A DNA stretch of 60,000 nt from Symsagittifera roscoffensis (lineage: Eukaryota; Xenacoelomorpha; Acoela; Convolutidae). Position 1 is the stretch's first letter; the number at the start of each line of letters is the position of its first letter. Shown here piece by piece: positions 22,301-34,546 of the stretch. The translations under genes and the position numbers were made by a program. Under the pieces are notes generated by a model. The model was given only the letters and a program-made list of their open reading frames with translations, searched no databases and was not told the DNA's origin. The stretch lies in the NCBI RefSeq assembly GCF_963678635.1, contig NC_087064.1, forward strand, positions 2,141,688-2,201,687, read 5' to 3'.

Positions 22301-24243
22301 GTCCCAAGAAAATAGCTTGTTGAGTAATGTTTTTATACTCCTGACAAGCTTTTTCTTCCTTTTACTTTGTAACTTTTGAAATCTTCAACTTTACGATTCG
22401 TTAGTTGTAATACAGATTTCAGCACATGATATAATTTTGTTCTAACTTTCAACCGTATGTTTCTCTTAATACTTCAATAAATAATTTGCTGAGTTCATGA
22501 AGGTGTAAATTTTTAACTGAGTATAGATAATGCCAATTTCGTAACTTGCGCACGCTTTCAGATTTTTTCTTCGTAAGAAAGATACTAATTAACTTATTTT
22601 CTAGGTAATCTAACATTTTGAGATCAGTTTTCGCTCACGTGCTATATATTAAAACTCTATACTGTCATACTGGCTCAACGTAAGCTTCGTACAAACGGAA
22701 CCTACTAAAAAAAATTAAATTGATACATCTTTCCTACTGATTAAATTAGTTTTGCTTTTTGTTTCAACGAAAGCGGTTTTTAGGCTAATTTTTCACCCAA
22801 AATAATGCCCAAGGTTTAAGTTTATTTCAGTTTTTCAATTTTATAACCTCTTAGAGCTAAATGTAGATCACTCGATGCTTGAGAGAATTTACATATTATG
22901 ACTGTGTTTTATTTAAACTCACTTTTGTTAGACACCAATAAGACACATCTTCAACTTCTTTTCTCATGTGTTCTAAAACAGAGAAAATTGGAGAACAAAA
23001 GGTTGGATTATCAGCAAACATTAGAATTTTTTGTGTTGAAATACATTGAATAGGTCTTTTTAAAAAAAAATGTATAAAGAGGACAGCCGGTTGTTGTGCA
23101 AGTAGCACAGAATGTTGCGACCATATTGAAAAAAAAACAAAACACTAAAAAATGTACATTTTCGATCCGTTTCTGCACATTAATGTCGTATTTAGCTCGT
23201 CGTGCGATTTGACAATTATGCAAACGCGTAGAAACTAAGTGAAATTGACACAATCGACAGTTTTTAACTTCTATAAAATGATAAACGAAAAAAAGTGAAA
23301 AAAATATATACTCCAAAGAAGTTCAAATTTATTTTCTATTTTTTTTTGCAAAAAAAAAACGTTTTTTTTTGGAATTTTTTATTGACAACGAGGCGCAGAA
23401 TTTTACACTCAAAACAAAGTTTGTTTAGTAAATTTAATTTTTTTTAGACTTAAGGCTTAATAAAAGTATAATTTTCATATGACGATCGTTACTCGATTGC
23501 TTTACTCGCTCGAAAAAAGACAAAAACCAAACGAGAATTTTTTGTGAGAACTTTTTTTGAAAGTTTCTAATGTGGTTGGAATCACGACTGAAAACTTTTA
23601 ATACAGTTTATCACTGAGAACTTTTTTGTGAACTTTTTTGGAATCACGACTGAAAAGTCTTTAATACAATTTATGACTCAACCCAGTATGTTGATTATTT
23701 TTGGTTTCTGATTTTGCGTAAAAAACAAAAAAACTAAAACACCTGAATATAATGTTCCTCCCTATTTTCAAGGGTCGGAAGAATAATGGTGCTAAAAATG
23801 ACCCCTGTGTAAGTCCTCAGTTAACCAATTCTAATTTGGACTTTTTTCTCCCACCATGACAAGTTGGTTGCTGCCTGTCAAATAAGATTTCAATAATTCT
23901 CCCAGCCCGTATTCATGGCATTCGTGAATACTGAAAAAAAATTCGTGAAATTCTTCTTCCAACACGAACAACAAAAATAACAAATATAATACATCACTCG
24001 ATTCCAACTGGAATTTAAAATTTGGGTCGACTGCTCAAAACTTTCAAAAAAATTTAAACTCAGAATCCAAAATTTTCTGTCATTTTTCGCATATGATCAA
24101 TTGATCAATTCAGTTGTTTAATACACCAGAAAAAGATTAATTAGGTCTGAAATGTACCACCTATTGTAACACTTCGTCGCAATTCAGTTTTCATATGTTC
24201 TGAGATGTCGGCCGGCGGAGACTTCCGACAATCGATCTTTTCG
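19332..24243. repeat. Segmental duplication, copy 2
   Basis: This is a near-identical repeat of 1-4904, in the same orientation. Differences are sparse substitutions and single-base length changes in homopolymers. It ends in the N gap 39 bases after the internal ATG (24205) of the second TIR exon. The DNA after the gap does not match the continuation of copy 1, so a breakpoint or a misjoin lies in the gap. Confidence 0.97.
21516..24243 (+). pseudogene. Second, incomplete copy of the TIR gene 5' part
   Basis: Exon 1 (21516-21612) is intact and has the same G|GTGAAT donor. One replacement is visible (SLHEHL instead of SLYEHL). Exon 2 starts at 24188 after the same acceptor and is cut by the N gap after RQSIFS. 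No RING or SAM exon follows the gap. The copy may be a truncated paralogue, a gene whose remaining exons are lost in the gap, or an uncollapsed allele. Confidence 0.75.
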
Positions 24244-24443
24244 NNNNNNNNNNNNNNNNNNNNNNNNNNNNNNNNNNNNNNNNNNNNNNNNNNNNNNNNN
24301 NNNNNNNNNNNNNNNNNNNNNNNNNNNNNNNNNNNNNNNNNNNNNNNNNNNNNNNNNNNNNNNNNNNNNNNNNNNNNNNNNNNNNNNNNNNNNNNNNNNN
24401 NNNNNNNNNNNNNNNNNNNNNNNNNNNNNNNNNNNNNNNNNNN
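24244..24443. other. Assembly gap, exactly 200 N
   Basis: A run of N of exactly 200 bases. The round length suggests a placeholder for a gap of unknown size. It separates duplication copy 2 from unrelated sequence, so gene models must not be carried across it. Confidence 1.
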
Positions 24444-24555
24444 CATCGCCATTGAGAGAAACATTGGAGTTTTTTTTCAGCTTCACAGAATTCAAACGGA
24501 ATGGAAAGTAGTGATCCTGGAAATGAACCCTGCGGACTCGGCGTTTTATTCATGA
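24444..24555 (+). other. Possible exon after a strong acceptor
   Basis: A pyrimidine tract and AG (gttttttttcag, ending about 24480) are followed by an open frame LHRIQTEWKVVILEMNPADS, ending in a stop at 24555. Another frame in the same place is also open for about 60 codons. No homologue is recognised, so this is only a candidate terminal exon, perhaps of whatever gene lies in the N gap. Confidence 0.3.
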
Positions 24556-24673
24556 CTTTTCGATTGGATTCTGCTTACGTTCTGATAAATATGAATCTAG
24601 AATATCAGTTTTTGGTTTTTTTATACCGTAGTCTTAATATTTGTTTAAAAGCAACTTGTGATCACTGGTATTC

Positions 24674-25015
24674 TTAAATGCTGGTAATTCTTAACTCTAT
24701 TCTTATATCAAGAAAGGTACACTGAGTTTCAATGGCTTCGTTGTCCCAATTAAATCTGGTTTCTTCTACTAGAGAAGCAATAGCGTCAACGAATACTTCA
24801 TTTTTTTCGAGGATCGAATCCAAACTAAGATTGATGTAGCATACTTTGCTGCGTGACAAAATCATAAATTTGGGTGTAACATATTCGTTTAAGTAGTTTG
24901 CCAAAAACGGGTAAAAGTGATTTTGGTCTAAGAATGGAAGGTTCGAGTTCATTTCTTCTTTAAGTAAAGGGATCACTTTTGCTAGTGTTAATGAGCTCGA
25001 AAAAATGTTGTTTTC
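24674..25015 (-). CDS. Candidate terminal exon of an unrecognised minus-strand gene
   Basis: The minus strand is open for about 113 codons from a plausible acceptor (acacacacatatag, junction near 25016) to a stop at 24674. Composition is protein-like: SLTLAKVIPLLKEEM, then LPFLDQNHFYPFLANYL, VTPKFMILSRSKVCYINL and LVEETRFNWDNEAIE. It alternates hydrophobic and charged residues and lacks the Asn/Lys bias of chance frames here. I do not recognise a family. Upstream exons would lie to the right, but none was identified among the repeats there. It could be a fragment of a duplicated gene. Confidence 0.4.
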   Translation of the reverse strand, partial: ENNIFSSSLTLAKVIPLLKEEMNSNLPFLDQNHFYPFLANYLNEYVTPKFMILSRSKVCYINLSLDSILEKNEVFVDAIASLVEETRFNWDNEAIETQCTFLDIRIELRITSI

Positions 25016-25042
25016 TATATGTGTGTGTATATATATATATAA
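25016..25042. repeat. (GT)n(AT)n microsatellite
   Basis: 'atgtgtgtgtatatatatatataaat' is a short simple repeat directly beside the candidate acceptor of the minus-strand exon. On that strand it would act as part of the pyrimidine/AC tract. Confidence 0.8.
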
Positions 25043-27163
25043 ATCATTTAAAACAGGAGCTCGGAGTTGCTGAAGCCTTGAATGTCGAAGTTTTCGGTTG
25101 TACTAAAATGTAAAAACATACAAGAAGAACATATAAAAACATACAGCCGTTTCCGGTTTCACAGTAGTCGTTCCAGAACTTCAGCTCAAACCGGAGATGA
25201 ACTTACTGATTGGCGAACATTATGTCAACCAAAAATACCAATTAACAAAAATGTGTATATTTTTTAATTGCGTGTAAAGTCATCAACGTTATTTCAAAAG
25301 CAAAAATTTAAAACTCACTTTACAAAATTTTGTCACAAATGAATGCCATTTTGCACGGCAAAAATTGCTGCCAATGTTATGATGTTTTTTAATTGAGAGT
25401 TTTGATGTTGAAACAATGTGTATATAAAAGGTGCTAGAAATTTCCGCCCCTGGTTTATAAAAGAATTATTGAGTAGCTGAATAGCTTTTTTCAACAAAAT
25501 TCGACATTCATATGCGACAAAAAACAAATTATTACTGTGAATTTATATAAAAAAGAAGAAAAAAGGATTCAGCTTTTCCTAATTCACTCTTTGTTTTACT
25601 TCAGTCAAGACGCCGACTTTTTCATTCAGGAATAACTTTCTGTTTAATTCTCCTCTAGAATTTAAAGTGGTCTTTTGTGTGAAGTGCTTGTTCTTTTTTC
25701 TTTGACACTTTGACAGTCTTGTTTCATTCTTAACAGTCAATTTAGTTGCATTTGAAGACGAGACGCAAAAATATATAGAATAATTTGCTGGACATTTATC
25801 ATTTAATAACCTTGTTTGATCCCACTTTTGGGACTCTTTCTGGGAAAAAAAATAGTTTTTTTTATCAAGTAAGTAAAAATAAATTTCAGGGTAAATTTTA
25901 CAATATCTCTTTATTTTACAATGACTTGTAGTCCCCCTTTCAAGTTATTGCTCGCTTCCGCCCCCTTGCACTTAAATGCGCTGCACTTATTTTTCATAAG
26001 ATAGTTTTGTCAAGGCTATCAACTGCGGTTCTTCGTAAAAGAGCTCAGCTACTTTTGATTGTGCTATAATGAAAAAATTGCTGCGAATAACCTGACATAC
26101 TTCAACTGCTTAACTCAAATTAAGTCGCCTCTTCAGGAAAATATCATCTTTCTCTATTTCTATTGAATTCTTTACTTGAAAGTAACCAAAAGACTGCACT
26201 TTGCACTCGCCATTTTTTGTCTTTCTGGCATGTGCAGCCTTAAATTATTTCAATTTCAATAATGACTTGAAAAGAATGGTTGCAATTGTTGCCACCTGAT
26301 CCTAATTCTTGAGGGATATAAATTTTCCTTGAAGTTAAGGAAGTTTCCTTGACATTTCTTTGTTGCGTGAACAAAACGATAGCTGAAAAAATAGACCAAA
26401 TAGACCAAAACAGGTTCGAATTCTATCACGCGTTAAAATTCATCCATCTTTTTTGGGCTTTGAAAAGGTGATGAAATCATTTCGTTGTTCGTTGGATCTT
26501 GTAACTATCTCCTCCCCACCCCCGCCCCTCCGCCCCTATCCTTCAGGTTCTCGTATAGAATTTCTACCCCTGCAAAGGTCTATTTCAACAGTTGAATATT
26601 TGAGCAATTTTTAGCAAATTTACCCCGATTTGCTACAGAGGAGGCAGGGTAGCTATCATTTAAAAAAACGAGCGAACACATATTTAATTTGTCACCGCAA
26701 CAAATCGTTAGCTAAGAGTAATTCCTTTCTTTTTCTTTTTTCCAGGTCAAGCATAGTCGAATTAACAATTTTATGGATCCAATTAAGGTAAGACACGCCT
26801 GTTTTTTCAGAAAGTCTTAACTGACATTCGTCATAGGGGACCCATTTGGAGCGATGGGTATCAAATGTTCACCAAGAGTTCAATTTCACAAAAGTGCACT
26901 TTTGCTAGCATTTTACAATGCAATTTTTACGTAACTTTGACACTTTTACAACTTAATGTTCCTGGAAATGAAATTCTTACAGACTGAGCTTCGTATTTTT
27001 GCAGAATACGATATTCCCCACAAGGGAAAAAATTTCAGTGCGAAGTTGCAGAAGATTACTATTATATTTTGCTACATTGAGTATGTAACAATTTGACTGA
27101 TTTCATTCAAGGCTGTTAATCCAAGTTTCATCTAAAACAAAATCAATTTCAATTTTTAAAAAC
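25043..27163. other. Intergenic, no gene seen
   Basis: AT-rich DNA with short chance frames only. A C-rich stretch (about 26510-26550) stands out against the background. Nothing is recognised on either strand. Confidence 0.6.
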
Positions 27164-27400
27164 CAGGGGCTGATCTAGGATTTTCTTGAGGGGGCGGGTT
27201 TTGAAAAAATTTTCAAAACTTTGGTCAAATTTTTTTTAGGTCGATCAAATTGATTTTCCGAGCTCTCCCAAAGCACCAAAAAGACCCTGTTTGGCCAAAA
27301 TTTCTACTCAGCCTGCAAAATTTTGAAACATCAGGCCGAAAAAATTTGTTTTTAGGCACTTTTTGCAAAATTTTGACAAAAATTTGCGTTTTTACGGCCC
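27164..27400. mobile_element. hAT-like non-autonomous element, 3'-truncated copy
   Basis: It begins CAGGGGCTGATCTAGGA, close to the family start CAGGGGCGGATCTAGGA. It continues with the family text (tcgatcaaattgattttccg, then agctctcccaaagcac) and stops matching after 'gcgtttttacggccc'. No right terminal repeat is present. Confidence 0.8.
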
Positions 27401-29593
27401 ACAAGAGAGCTTGCTTTAATTGGAATTTTTTAAGTCAGGTTTTTTTTTGTTAGCCAATATTTTAGTTTAGCTTAAAATTATACTTTAATTTTGTTTAAGT
27501 GCTAACTTTTAGATGCTTGACTACCTCATTTCTTCAGATCCCAGATAACTCAAGGTTTTGAGTAAGTTTTTTCGTGGAGTACGTTTATTGAATACGCTCA
27601 ACAGTTCTTGATTCAATTTTCAATTTTAATTGGGCAAAACGAGCCAATTAATACTTGATCAATTCTTTTTTTAAACCTCTTCGCAGTTTTTAATTTGATA
27701 GCTCAATAATGCACCATCAAAAACGATTCCGTATTTAGCAAAAAACTGCTGCAGATATGAAGTGCAACTATTTTCTCAAAAACAGTGCTGTAGAAATTTT
27801 CACTAACGTTGATATTTGATATTAATTGAAAGTGAAATCAAATTATTCAATAAAAATGAACATGTTAAGTTTCAACAATTTGATAGAAAAAACTGCAAAA
27901 GCAAGGCAGAAGTCCCTAACTACCAAATTTTTACCCTTCTCTATATAGCTTTTTTTCAAGCCAAGATTAGTATTTTAAGACCATGTCCTGCAAATGATTT
28001 TTTTGTCACTATTCAAAAAAAAAATTAATTGTTCTGATTCAGCGGATTAGGAGTTGTTAATCGGATTAAAGTGTGGGGTGGACGGTTACCCGCCTCATCA
28101 GGGATTGGACCCTATAAATACCCAAATAGTCCCTCTTTTGGTGCTAATATACGATATAAATTTTTAGCTGAGCGATATTTAGTTTTTTAAAAAAGCGAAT
28201 TCAACTCCAAAACGTACCAAATTTGAGGACGGCTAATACGCTTTTGATGGAAAATTTCCGAAAACATTTCTAAAACGTCGGTTTTCGCCTGATTTTTTAA
28301 TGGTTTGTCTAGAGCGCAGAGAAATTTCTCAACCTTTTTGGTGTTGTATAGAGATCGAAAAATCAAATACAAACCATTAAGCACACACACACACATACAT
28401 ACAATTTAAAGTAGTATAGAAAACGTTTCGAGTTACTTTTAAATTCCGATTTTAAGATAGTAAAACAAATTTTTCTTTTTATAAGCGTGTCCAACAGTCT
28501 CCCGTCAGTATTGGAGGTTTTGTTCCTTTTTATTAATCGGGTAATTTTTACAATCAGAAATCTGGAAAAAAATTGTGAAAATTTGATCTATTTTTCTATG
28601 TGGAAAATTGATTGTTTCAAGTAATTAGTAGAATTAATTTTACATTGAAAATTGCGTCAAAATTGCGTCATAACGTTAAAAGACTTTGATTTCTCGTCAG
28701 AAAAATCGTTATTCTCCTGTTGGTGAGTAATCCTTGTACAAATCAGTTTCCTCTAAAATGTAATCGTGTCAAAAAGGCGTTGTTGTGAGCTAAAATAATA
28801 CAGTTAAAACACAAAGTGAGTAAAAGCTGAAAATACAAAAGCCTTCACACTTACATTTTTTGCCCAAACTTAATTTGAAACTTCAAACAACGGCTATTAT
28901 ACTCTTAAGAAAAGTTTTTTTCATTTGGAATGACAAAAAAAATTTTGGCTTTCTGGTTGTGATTCCAATTCTACAAAAAGCAAAAAAAATTGTCTCAGTC
29001 TCAAAATTTTTGATTTTCCGACAAATTGGCTAAAATTTGTTGAAAAGCTGACATCCCAACTTAAATTTTTCAGAGTTTTTAAAACGGTTTGATGTTTTTT
29101 AACTACATTTTGCTTTCTTTCTTGCTTATTGGCCTAATTTAACCGCATTTTCTAAAACAAAAACAATAAAAAAATATATATATTAATAACTGATGCTAGG
29201 AATTTTAGCTGATCAAATTTTCAGCAGACTCAGAACAATTAGCAAGACAGACCACTAAATTCTACAACTGCGGTATTGGCAATTCGCCACTACTTGCTCT
29301 GCTACGCTTTCATTCGGCACCAGTGTTATTGTGCGAGTAAAGCTGTGCTTTGCCGCTAAATTAGACTATTCTGTTTTTGAAGTTGATGTTTTTGTTGATA
29401 AATCGTGAGGTAATTGTCTTCATTGGGAAAGCTTGTACCAAGAATGAGCGTCTTTTTGATTTTGCTTTAGTATCCATTTTTCACTCTTTATGCTATAAAA
29501 TTGGTCTGCTAAACGATCGGTCCCCATAAAAAATATATACAAATATAATTTTTTTGGTTTTTTCCTTATGTTTGATTTATTTCTGAAACTAAT
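27401..29593. other. Intergenic, no gene seen
   Basis: No coding frame with protein-like composition. A short CA microsatellite lies at 28381-28398. Several poly-A/T runs are present. Confidence 0.6.
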
Positions 29594-29632
29594 TTGGTCG
29601 GAACATTCTGTTCTACTTGCACACAGGAATCG
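29594..29632 (+). repeat. Dispersed ~47-bp motif, shortened copy
   Basis: It contains ggtcggaacattctg and ctacttgcaca, as in the copies at 33994 and 39186, but lacks the aaccggct end. A partial second copy (gcttgcacagaa, then aaccggctatcttt) lies at 30246-30285, beyond the hAT element at 29728. The pair may be one motif split by the insertion plus rearrangement. Confidence 0.55.
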
Positions 29633-29727
29633 TAATTTTGGGCTCAACCAAAATGCTGAAAAGTGCGGATTATTTTGAGCCAATCCAACATTTTAGAGGA
29701 GAACGTTAATCAATCTGATGTTTGAGA

Positions 29728-30141
29728 CAGGGGCGGATCTAGGATTAAGGGGGGGGGGCGGATTTTCAAAAAAAAAAATCGAAAATTTTGTCGAATTTTT
29801 TATTATGTCAACCAAACTGATTTTCCGAGCTCTCCTAAAGCACTACAAAGACCCTGTTCCTGCAAAATTTTCTGCGCCGCAGACAAACTTTTGAAAAAAC
29901 AGGCCAAAAAAGCGTTTTTAGCCATTTTTTGGAAACTTTTGACCAAAAATTGCGTTTTTTCGGCGCCCCCCCCCCCCTCAAAATTAGTATAAATTGGCGC
30001 CAAAGGGGCCTGTAGAAAAAATTTTTAGGTCCGTTCCCAAAAATGGATATCTCAAAATAGTACAATGGGGGGACCCTTTGGGTCGGCAGGTGGTCGAAAC
30101 CTGAGGTGAAGGGGCGTCCTCTCCCCTTAAATCTGCCCCTG
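29728..30141. mobile_element. hAT-like non-autonomous element, complete with 8-bp TSD
   Basis: A 414-bp element. The left end is CAGGGGCGGATCTAG and the right end ATCTGCCCCTG, its imperfect inverted complement. It is flanked on both sides by the perfect 8-bp duplication GTTTGAGA (29720-29727 and 30142-30149). CAGGGGCGG-type ends with 8-bp target duplications are characteristic of hAT transposons. There is no transposase frame, so it is a MITE-type copy. It has G- and C-runs near both ends. Confidence 0.9.
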
Positions 30142-30285
30142 GTTTGAGAAGTACAAATTTGATTTTATCTAGCAAAGTTTGACAATTTGATATCTAGCAA
30201 GATTTGATAAAAAGAAGCTAAAACTTTGACGAAAATTACGATTCCTGCTTGCACAGAATTTCTGCTTAACCGGCTATCTTTGCTA

Positions 30286-31691
30286 TGTTTAGAGTTAGAA
30301 ATCGATATATAAAAATCCGCCTTGGCTATTAAGTTAATTACGGTGACAGTTTGCGACAGCTCACTTTTTGCGGTCACATATCTTTCACAAACTCAAATCA
30401 CCATCCAATTATTGATTTTTTAATTCATTTGGTAAATCTTCAAATTTTATTTTTTATCTCGGGAAACATTCCTCTAAAAAATGCCACCAGAAATTTGTTT
30501 TTTAACAGAAACAGACCAACTTGATCGCTTCGATATTTTAATAGAGTGTCGCTCAGAAATTCGTTTGAAGTCTTCGGTTGAGAGAGGAGAAAAATGATGT
30601 TGTGAATTTATAATTTTTATATGAAGGGCTGCTTTTAACGCTCTCACCGAGGGAGCACGGTGTAACAGTCAATGGAATACCATCCATGCTACCATGTCAA
30701 ATACGGACGACTGAATTCACAAGCACAGCGTATAATACATACCTCTCCCCTATAATTCATTTTTTAACAATCTCCAGCACTTATTTCTTAGATGCTACTT
30801 ATACAAGATGGAAAACAATAGCAACAAAGCTTGCCATAGTATGAGTATATGCTTATTTGATACATACCAAGCGCAACATTGATAAATTGGTAGAAATCTA
30901 TCTGTATGGTGCGCAAAAGATAAAGCTAGCGAAAATAATTATTTATGTCTATTTTTCAGTGAAAATATTTCAATGGCGATCATTTTTGAGTCTTTTTATT
31001 TGCCATCATCAATCATTATTCAGTTTTAGAAAGCATCAATTTTTTTTCTGGGGTTAGTTTTAGTCGATTAGATCTCTGTTTTAGAATCCGATTTTGTTAA
31101 GCAAAAGGTAGGTTGTACAAATGGATAAACAAGAAGGTCCCGTAAGCAAATTGAATCAATCTCCAACGGGTTTCATCAATCAAATAGGTATAATATAAAT
31201 ATAGTGCAAAAATTGATCCAAGGCAATTTTTAAACCACCTGATCGCGGGACTGAAAAAAAAAACAAAGCTTAAATCAGATAGAAAAAACTGCTCATATTT
31301 TGACTTTTTTTCACCATACCACCATAACTAACCCTTAAGTTTGAATTCCACTCAATTTACTGGATTTCAAAGTAAATATACACAGCAATCAAAAAAACGA
31401 TAGAAGAAAACTTACAGCATATTGATTTTAAAAATTATTATCTCGTTAATCTGCGTTTTCAACATGCGATCCATCCGGGAAGCGATTAACGCTTAATTAG
31501 ACCCGTGTTGTAATTTATTCCAATTATTTCTTCAAAAATAGACTTCATCCGTCAAACAAGCTGCGGCGCCAAGGTATGTATCCTTTATCCAAACTAATTG
31601 GCCCCTCAACCGATGTCTGCGGTATTTTTCTTTTCAAACAATGTAAATTGGCGTGTTTGTGTTTTTCACATTTTTCGTTCAGACTGTAGCG
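30286..31691. other. Intergenic, no gene seen
   Basis: Only short AT-biased frames are present. Nothing is recognised on either strand. Confidence 0.6.
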
Positions 31692-32061
31692 AAGGGGCGG
31701 ATTTAGTAGGGGGGCGACCTCTTCTCCCTCAAAGATTTGACCCTCTCACCAACTAAAGAGCCCCCCTTTGTTATTATTTTATGACATCCATTTTAGGTCA
31801 ACCAACCCTAAAACTATTTTAAAGGCGCTTTCGGCGCAAATATAAAACATTTTTGAAGGGGTTAACGCGCGCCAAAAAAACGCTGTTTTTTTTTCAAACG
31901 GCTTTTTTTGGCCTGTTTTCTTTTCAAAAAAATAAGAACAGCTTTCTTGACCTGTTTTTTTCTTCAAAAATTAGCATGCGGCGCAAGATTTTTGGTCAAA
32001 TGTGGGTTTTAGATTTTTTTTTTGAAAATCCCCCCTTCAAGAAAGTCCTAGATCCCCCCTG
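31692..32061. mobile_element. hAT-like non-autonomous element, reversed orientation
   Basis: A 370-bp copy with ends AAGGGGCGGATTTAG and CCTAGATCCCCCCTG. The flanks are CTGTAGCG (31684-31691) and CAGTAGCG (32062-32069), an 8-bp target duplication with one mismatch. Internal text is the reverse of the 29728 copy (ggcgctttcggcgc, aacgcgcgcc). Confidence 0.85.
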
Positions 32062-32159
32062 CAGTAGCGGTTTAAAAACCAGTCGTTAAGCTAAATCTAG
32101 TGTTGGAGATTTTCTTCAACTCACTCAAGCGCAGGTCAAATTTTTACCTTGGTTCAGTG

Positions 32160-32517
32160 CAGTACCCTCTGCCGACCCAGGATCCCCCTTTGTACTATTT
32201 TGAGATTTCATTTTTTGGCTGGCTGACATTAAAATTTTTCTAAAGGCGCCTTCGTAACCAATCTATACGAATTTTGAGCGGGGTGCGCGCGCCGAAAAAA
32301 GGCAATTTTTTGGTCGAAATTTTCCAAAAAGTGCCTAAAACGCCTTTTTTGGCCTTTTTTCAAAAAGTTGCCTCCGGCGCTGAAAATTTCGACTAATTCC
32401 AATTTCAAATTAGGCTCTTCATAGTGGTTTGGGAGAGCTCAGAAAATCAATTTGGCCAACCTAAAAAAAGCATCCTCCCCCTCCCTCCCCCTCGAGAAAT
32501 TCCTAGATCCGCACCTG
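32160..32517. mobile_element. hAT-like element with perfect TSD and altered left end
   Basis: Flanked by GTTCAGTG on both sides (32152-32159 and 32518-32525). The right end CCTAGATCCGCACCTG is family-like. The left end starts CAG but then departs from the consensus, so the outer left arm is deleted or degraded. Same orientation as the 31692 copy. Confidence 0.85.
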
Positions 32518-32525
32518 GTTCAGTG

Positions 32526-33993
32526 CGAATTTAAAAAAAAGTAAAATTAAATGTAATTGAACCAAAATTCATACCAGACGTTTTTCCAATTAGTATTGGG
32601 AGGGTGATCTCTACGACAGTCTATTTAAACATCCCAACTTTGGTAGAAATAGCATGGCGTTTTGGTAGCAGTCACTAACTTCAATATCTCACAGTTGCTA
32701 GAAGAGAAGGCAATTTAGGGATCTTTAGGTGCTAAACAGATATTGGAGTTCCAGAGATTGATGGAGTGCTCTTCACGTTTCAAAAGCACTGATTTTTCTC
32801 TGAATTTCTTTGCCAATTTTTCAACTTTTACTGCTTATAGAAAATTTGGAATAGATATAGGTTTTGAGTTCGCGGTATCTGGTGCTGAATCTGAATCTGA
32901 GCTGAAAAGATTTCTTTGCTTTGCTTGAACGCTTAGTCAATTCATTTTTGTCTTCTAAGTCATAGGAGATTGAATATGCTTCAACTTGAGCAAGCGGAGA
33001 ATGTAATTCCCAGTAATTTTTGTCTTTTGGGAAGTCTTTTGTTTTGTAACCCTACAATTTTAATTGAGCTGCGATGTATTACAAGAATACGTTATGCATA
33101 ATGGAACTTTCTTTTGAAATTTTTGAAAGCAGTTTTTTTTTGCAGCAACTTTGGCCATTCTTCTGATATGAACAATTTTTTTGTCAAAACGTTCAACAAA
33201 AGTTTAAAAAAGAACATTACGAGGCCAAACTGTGCACTGGATAGGCGCGCAGTTTTGTGTCTGTATGTTCCAGGATTCCATAGACAAGTCTTTAAACATG
33301 TTAAAATTTTGTCGGAACGATCGAAGAAAATGAAAGAACAAAAGAAGAAAAAAAGGAGCGTCCTTGTTGCGGAATCCGCTTACAATGCACCAAATGCACA
33401 GTTTGGCCTCGTAATGAACTTCTTCAGAAAAAAATTTTCAGATCAGTAAGTTATAAAGTTTTTTCTTAAGAGTTTTCAGATCTCTTCAATTTAATATCTC
33501 GGCGCTTTTTGTTCCGATAGTTTTAAAAATGGAGAGGAACTTTGTATTCGGGTGTCTTACTTTTTTCTTTTTGCTTTATGTTTTCACGCAAAATCAGTTA
33601 CCACAATTAATCATGGTTATGGTTCGAGTGATATCATATTAAAACTCTTACAATTGTGGTTCGAACGCCAATAGGACATTCTAAAAAATGTTCGCAGTGC
33701 TGAGTAAACCCCGTTTGAAGTTTTTGAGTTTCAGTCTAATTTCGAATGAGAAAAGCAAGCAAGCAGGCTTATTATAGACACAAAAGCCAATCATAATTTA
33801 TAATTTGATTTTTGAATTCTGTTTTTGCTTTTCTAGTCATTTTTTGACAAATACCGGTTTGAAGGCTAGCTCGATTTGCCGGTTTTACTGTGATTGTCAA
33901 ATAAAACCAAATTTCAGCTTTTCTTCAGACCCTTTCATCACATTACGCACAAAAACAACACAAGTTTGAATAAATACTTTTTGTCTTTTTAAG
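32526..33993. other. Intergenic, no supported gene
   Basis: A 111-codon plus-strand frame at 33114-33449 has a Lys-rich run (SKKMKEQKKKKR) but no domain, splice site or homologue. I regard it as chance. Nothing else stands out. Confidence 0.5.
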
Positions 33994-34041
33994 AATATGG
34001 TCGAAACATTCTGCGCTTCTTGCACACCAACCGGCTATCCT
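33994..34041 (+). repeat. Dispersed ~47-bp motif, full copy
   Basis: It reads atatggtcg, aacattctg, cttgcaca and aaccggctatcct in order. Nearly all of its length agrees with the minus-strand copy in TIR-gene intron 1 (3748-3793), although the flanks are unrelated. Confidence 0.75.
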
Positions 34042-34147
34042 TGTGTTAATTTTTTTGATTTTCCTGCTTGAAACAATTTACCCGAAATTTTATCTAGCAA
34101 TAGATATTCAATGTGCACTACCCAAACAACATGGTCATATGGTTTTC

Positions 34148-34438
34148 GGGAGGCCGGTCTAAAAATTTCTCATTGCAAGGGGTATTCCAAAAGTTCTTAC
34201 GACAATTTTTTAGATCAATCAAATTTATTTTCTGAGCTCCCGTAAAACACTATAAAAATCCTATTTTAACAAATTTTTCTGCATCGCCAACAAATTTTTG
34301 TGAAAATAGTACAAATTTTTTTCTCAAAATTGGTATATATTGTTGCCAAAGGTCTCTATAGAAAATCTTTTGAATGGTGACGAGGTCAAATCCTGAAGAG
34401 TAGCTTCTGCCCCATCCCTCCAATTATAAACCCACCTC
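34148..34438. mobile_element. hAT-like element, degenerate copy
   Basis: It matches the family interior (gatcaatcaaatttattttc, then gagctcccgtaaaacac, and attggtatatattgttgcc) and ends near 'ataaacccacctcgg'. The terminal repeats are eroded and no target duplication is evident. Confidence 0.65.
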
Positions 34439-34546
34439 GGTTGGTTGTCGTAACTGATGAAAAAATACTCTCGAGGCCATTTCGTTTTTTGGCCACCAAC
34501 TCTCCAAGTTTATTCATGCCATAATTTTTTTTTCGACTACGTAGAG

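Noticed and set aside
26401-26430. tRNA-like ggttcgaattc box
   Set aside because: No acceptor stem, D-arm or anticodon arm could be folded around it.
33114-33449. 111-codon frame with a Lys-rich run
   Set aside because: No domain, no splice context, and composition typical of A-rich DNA.
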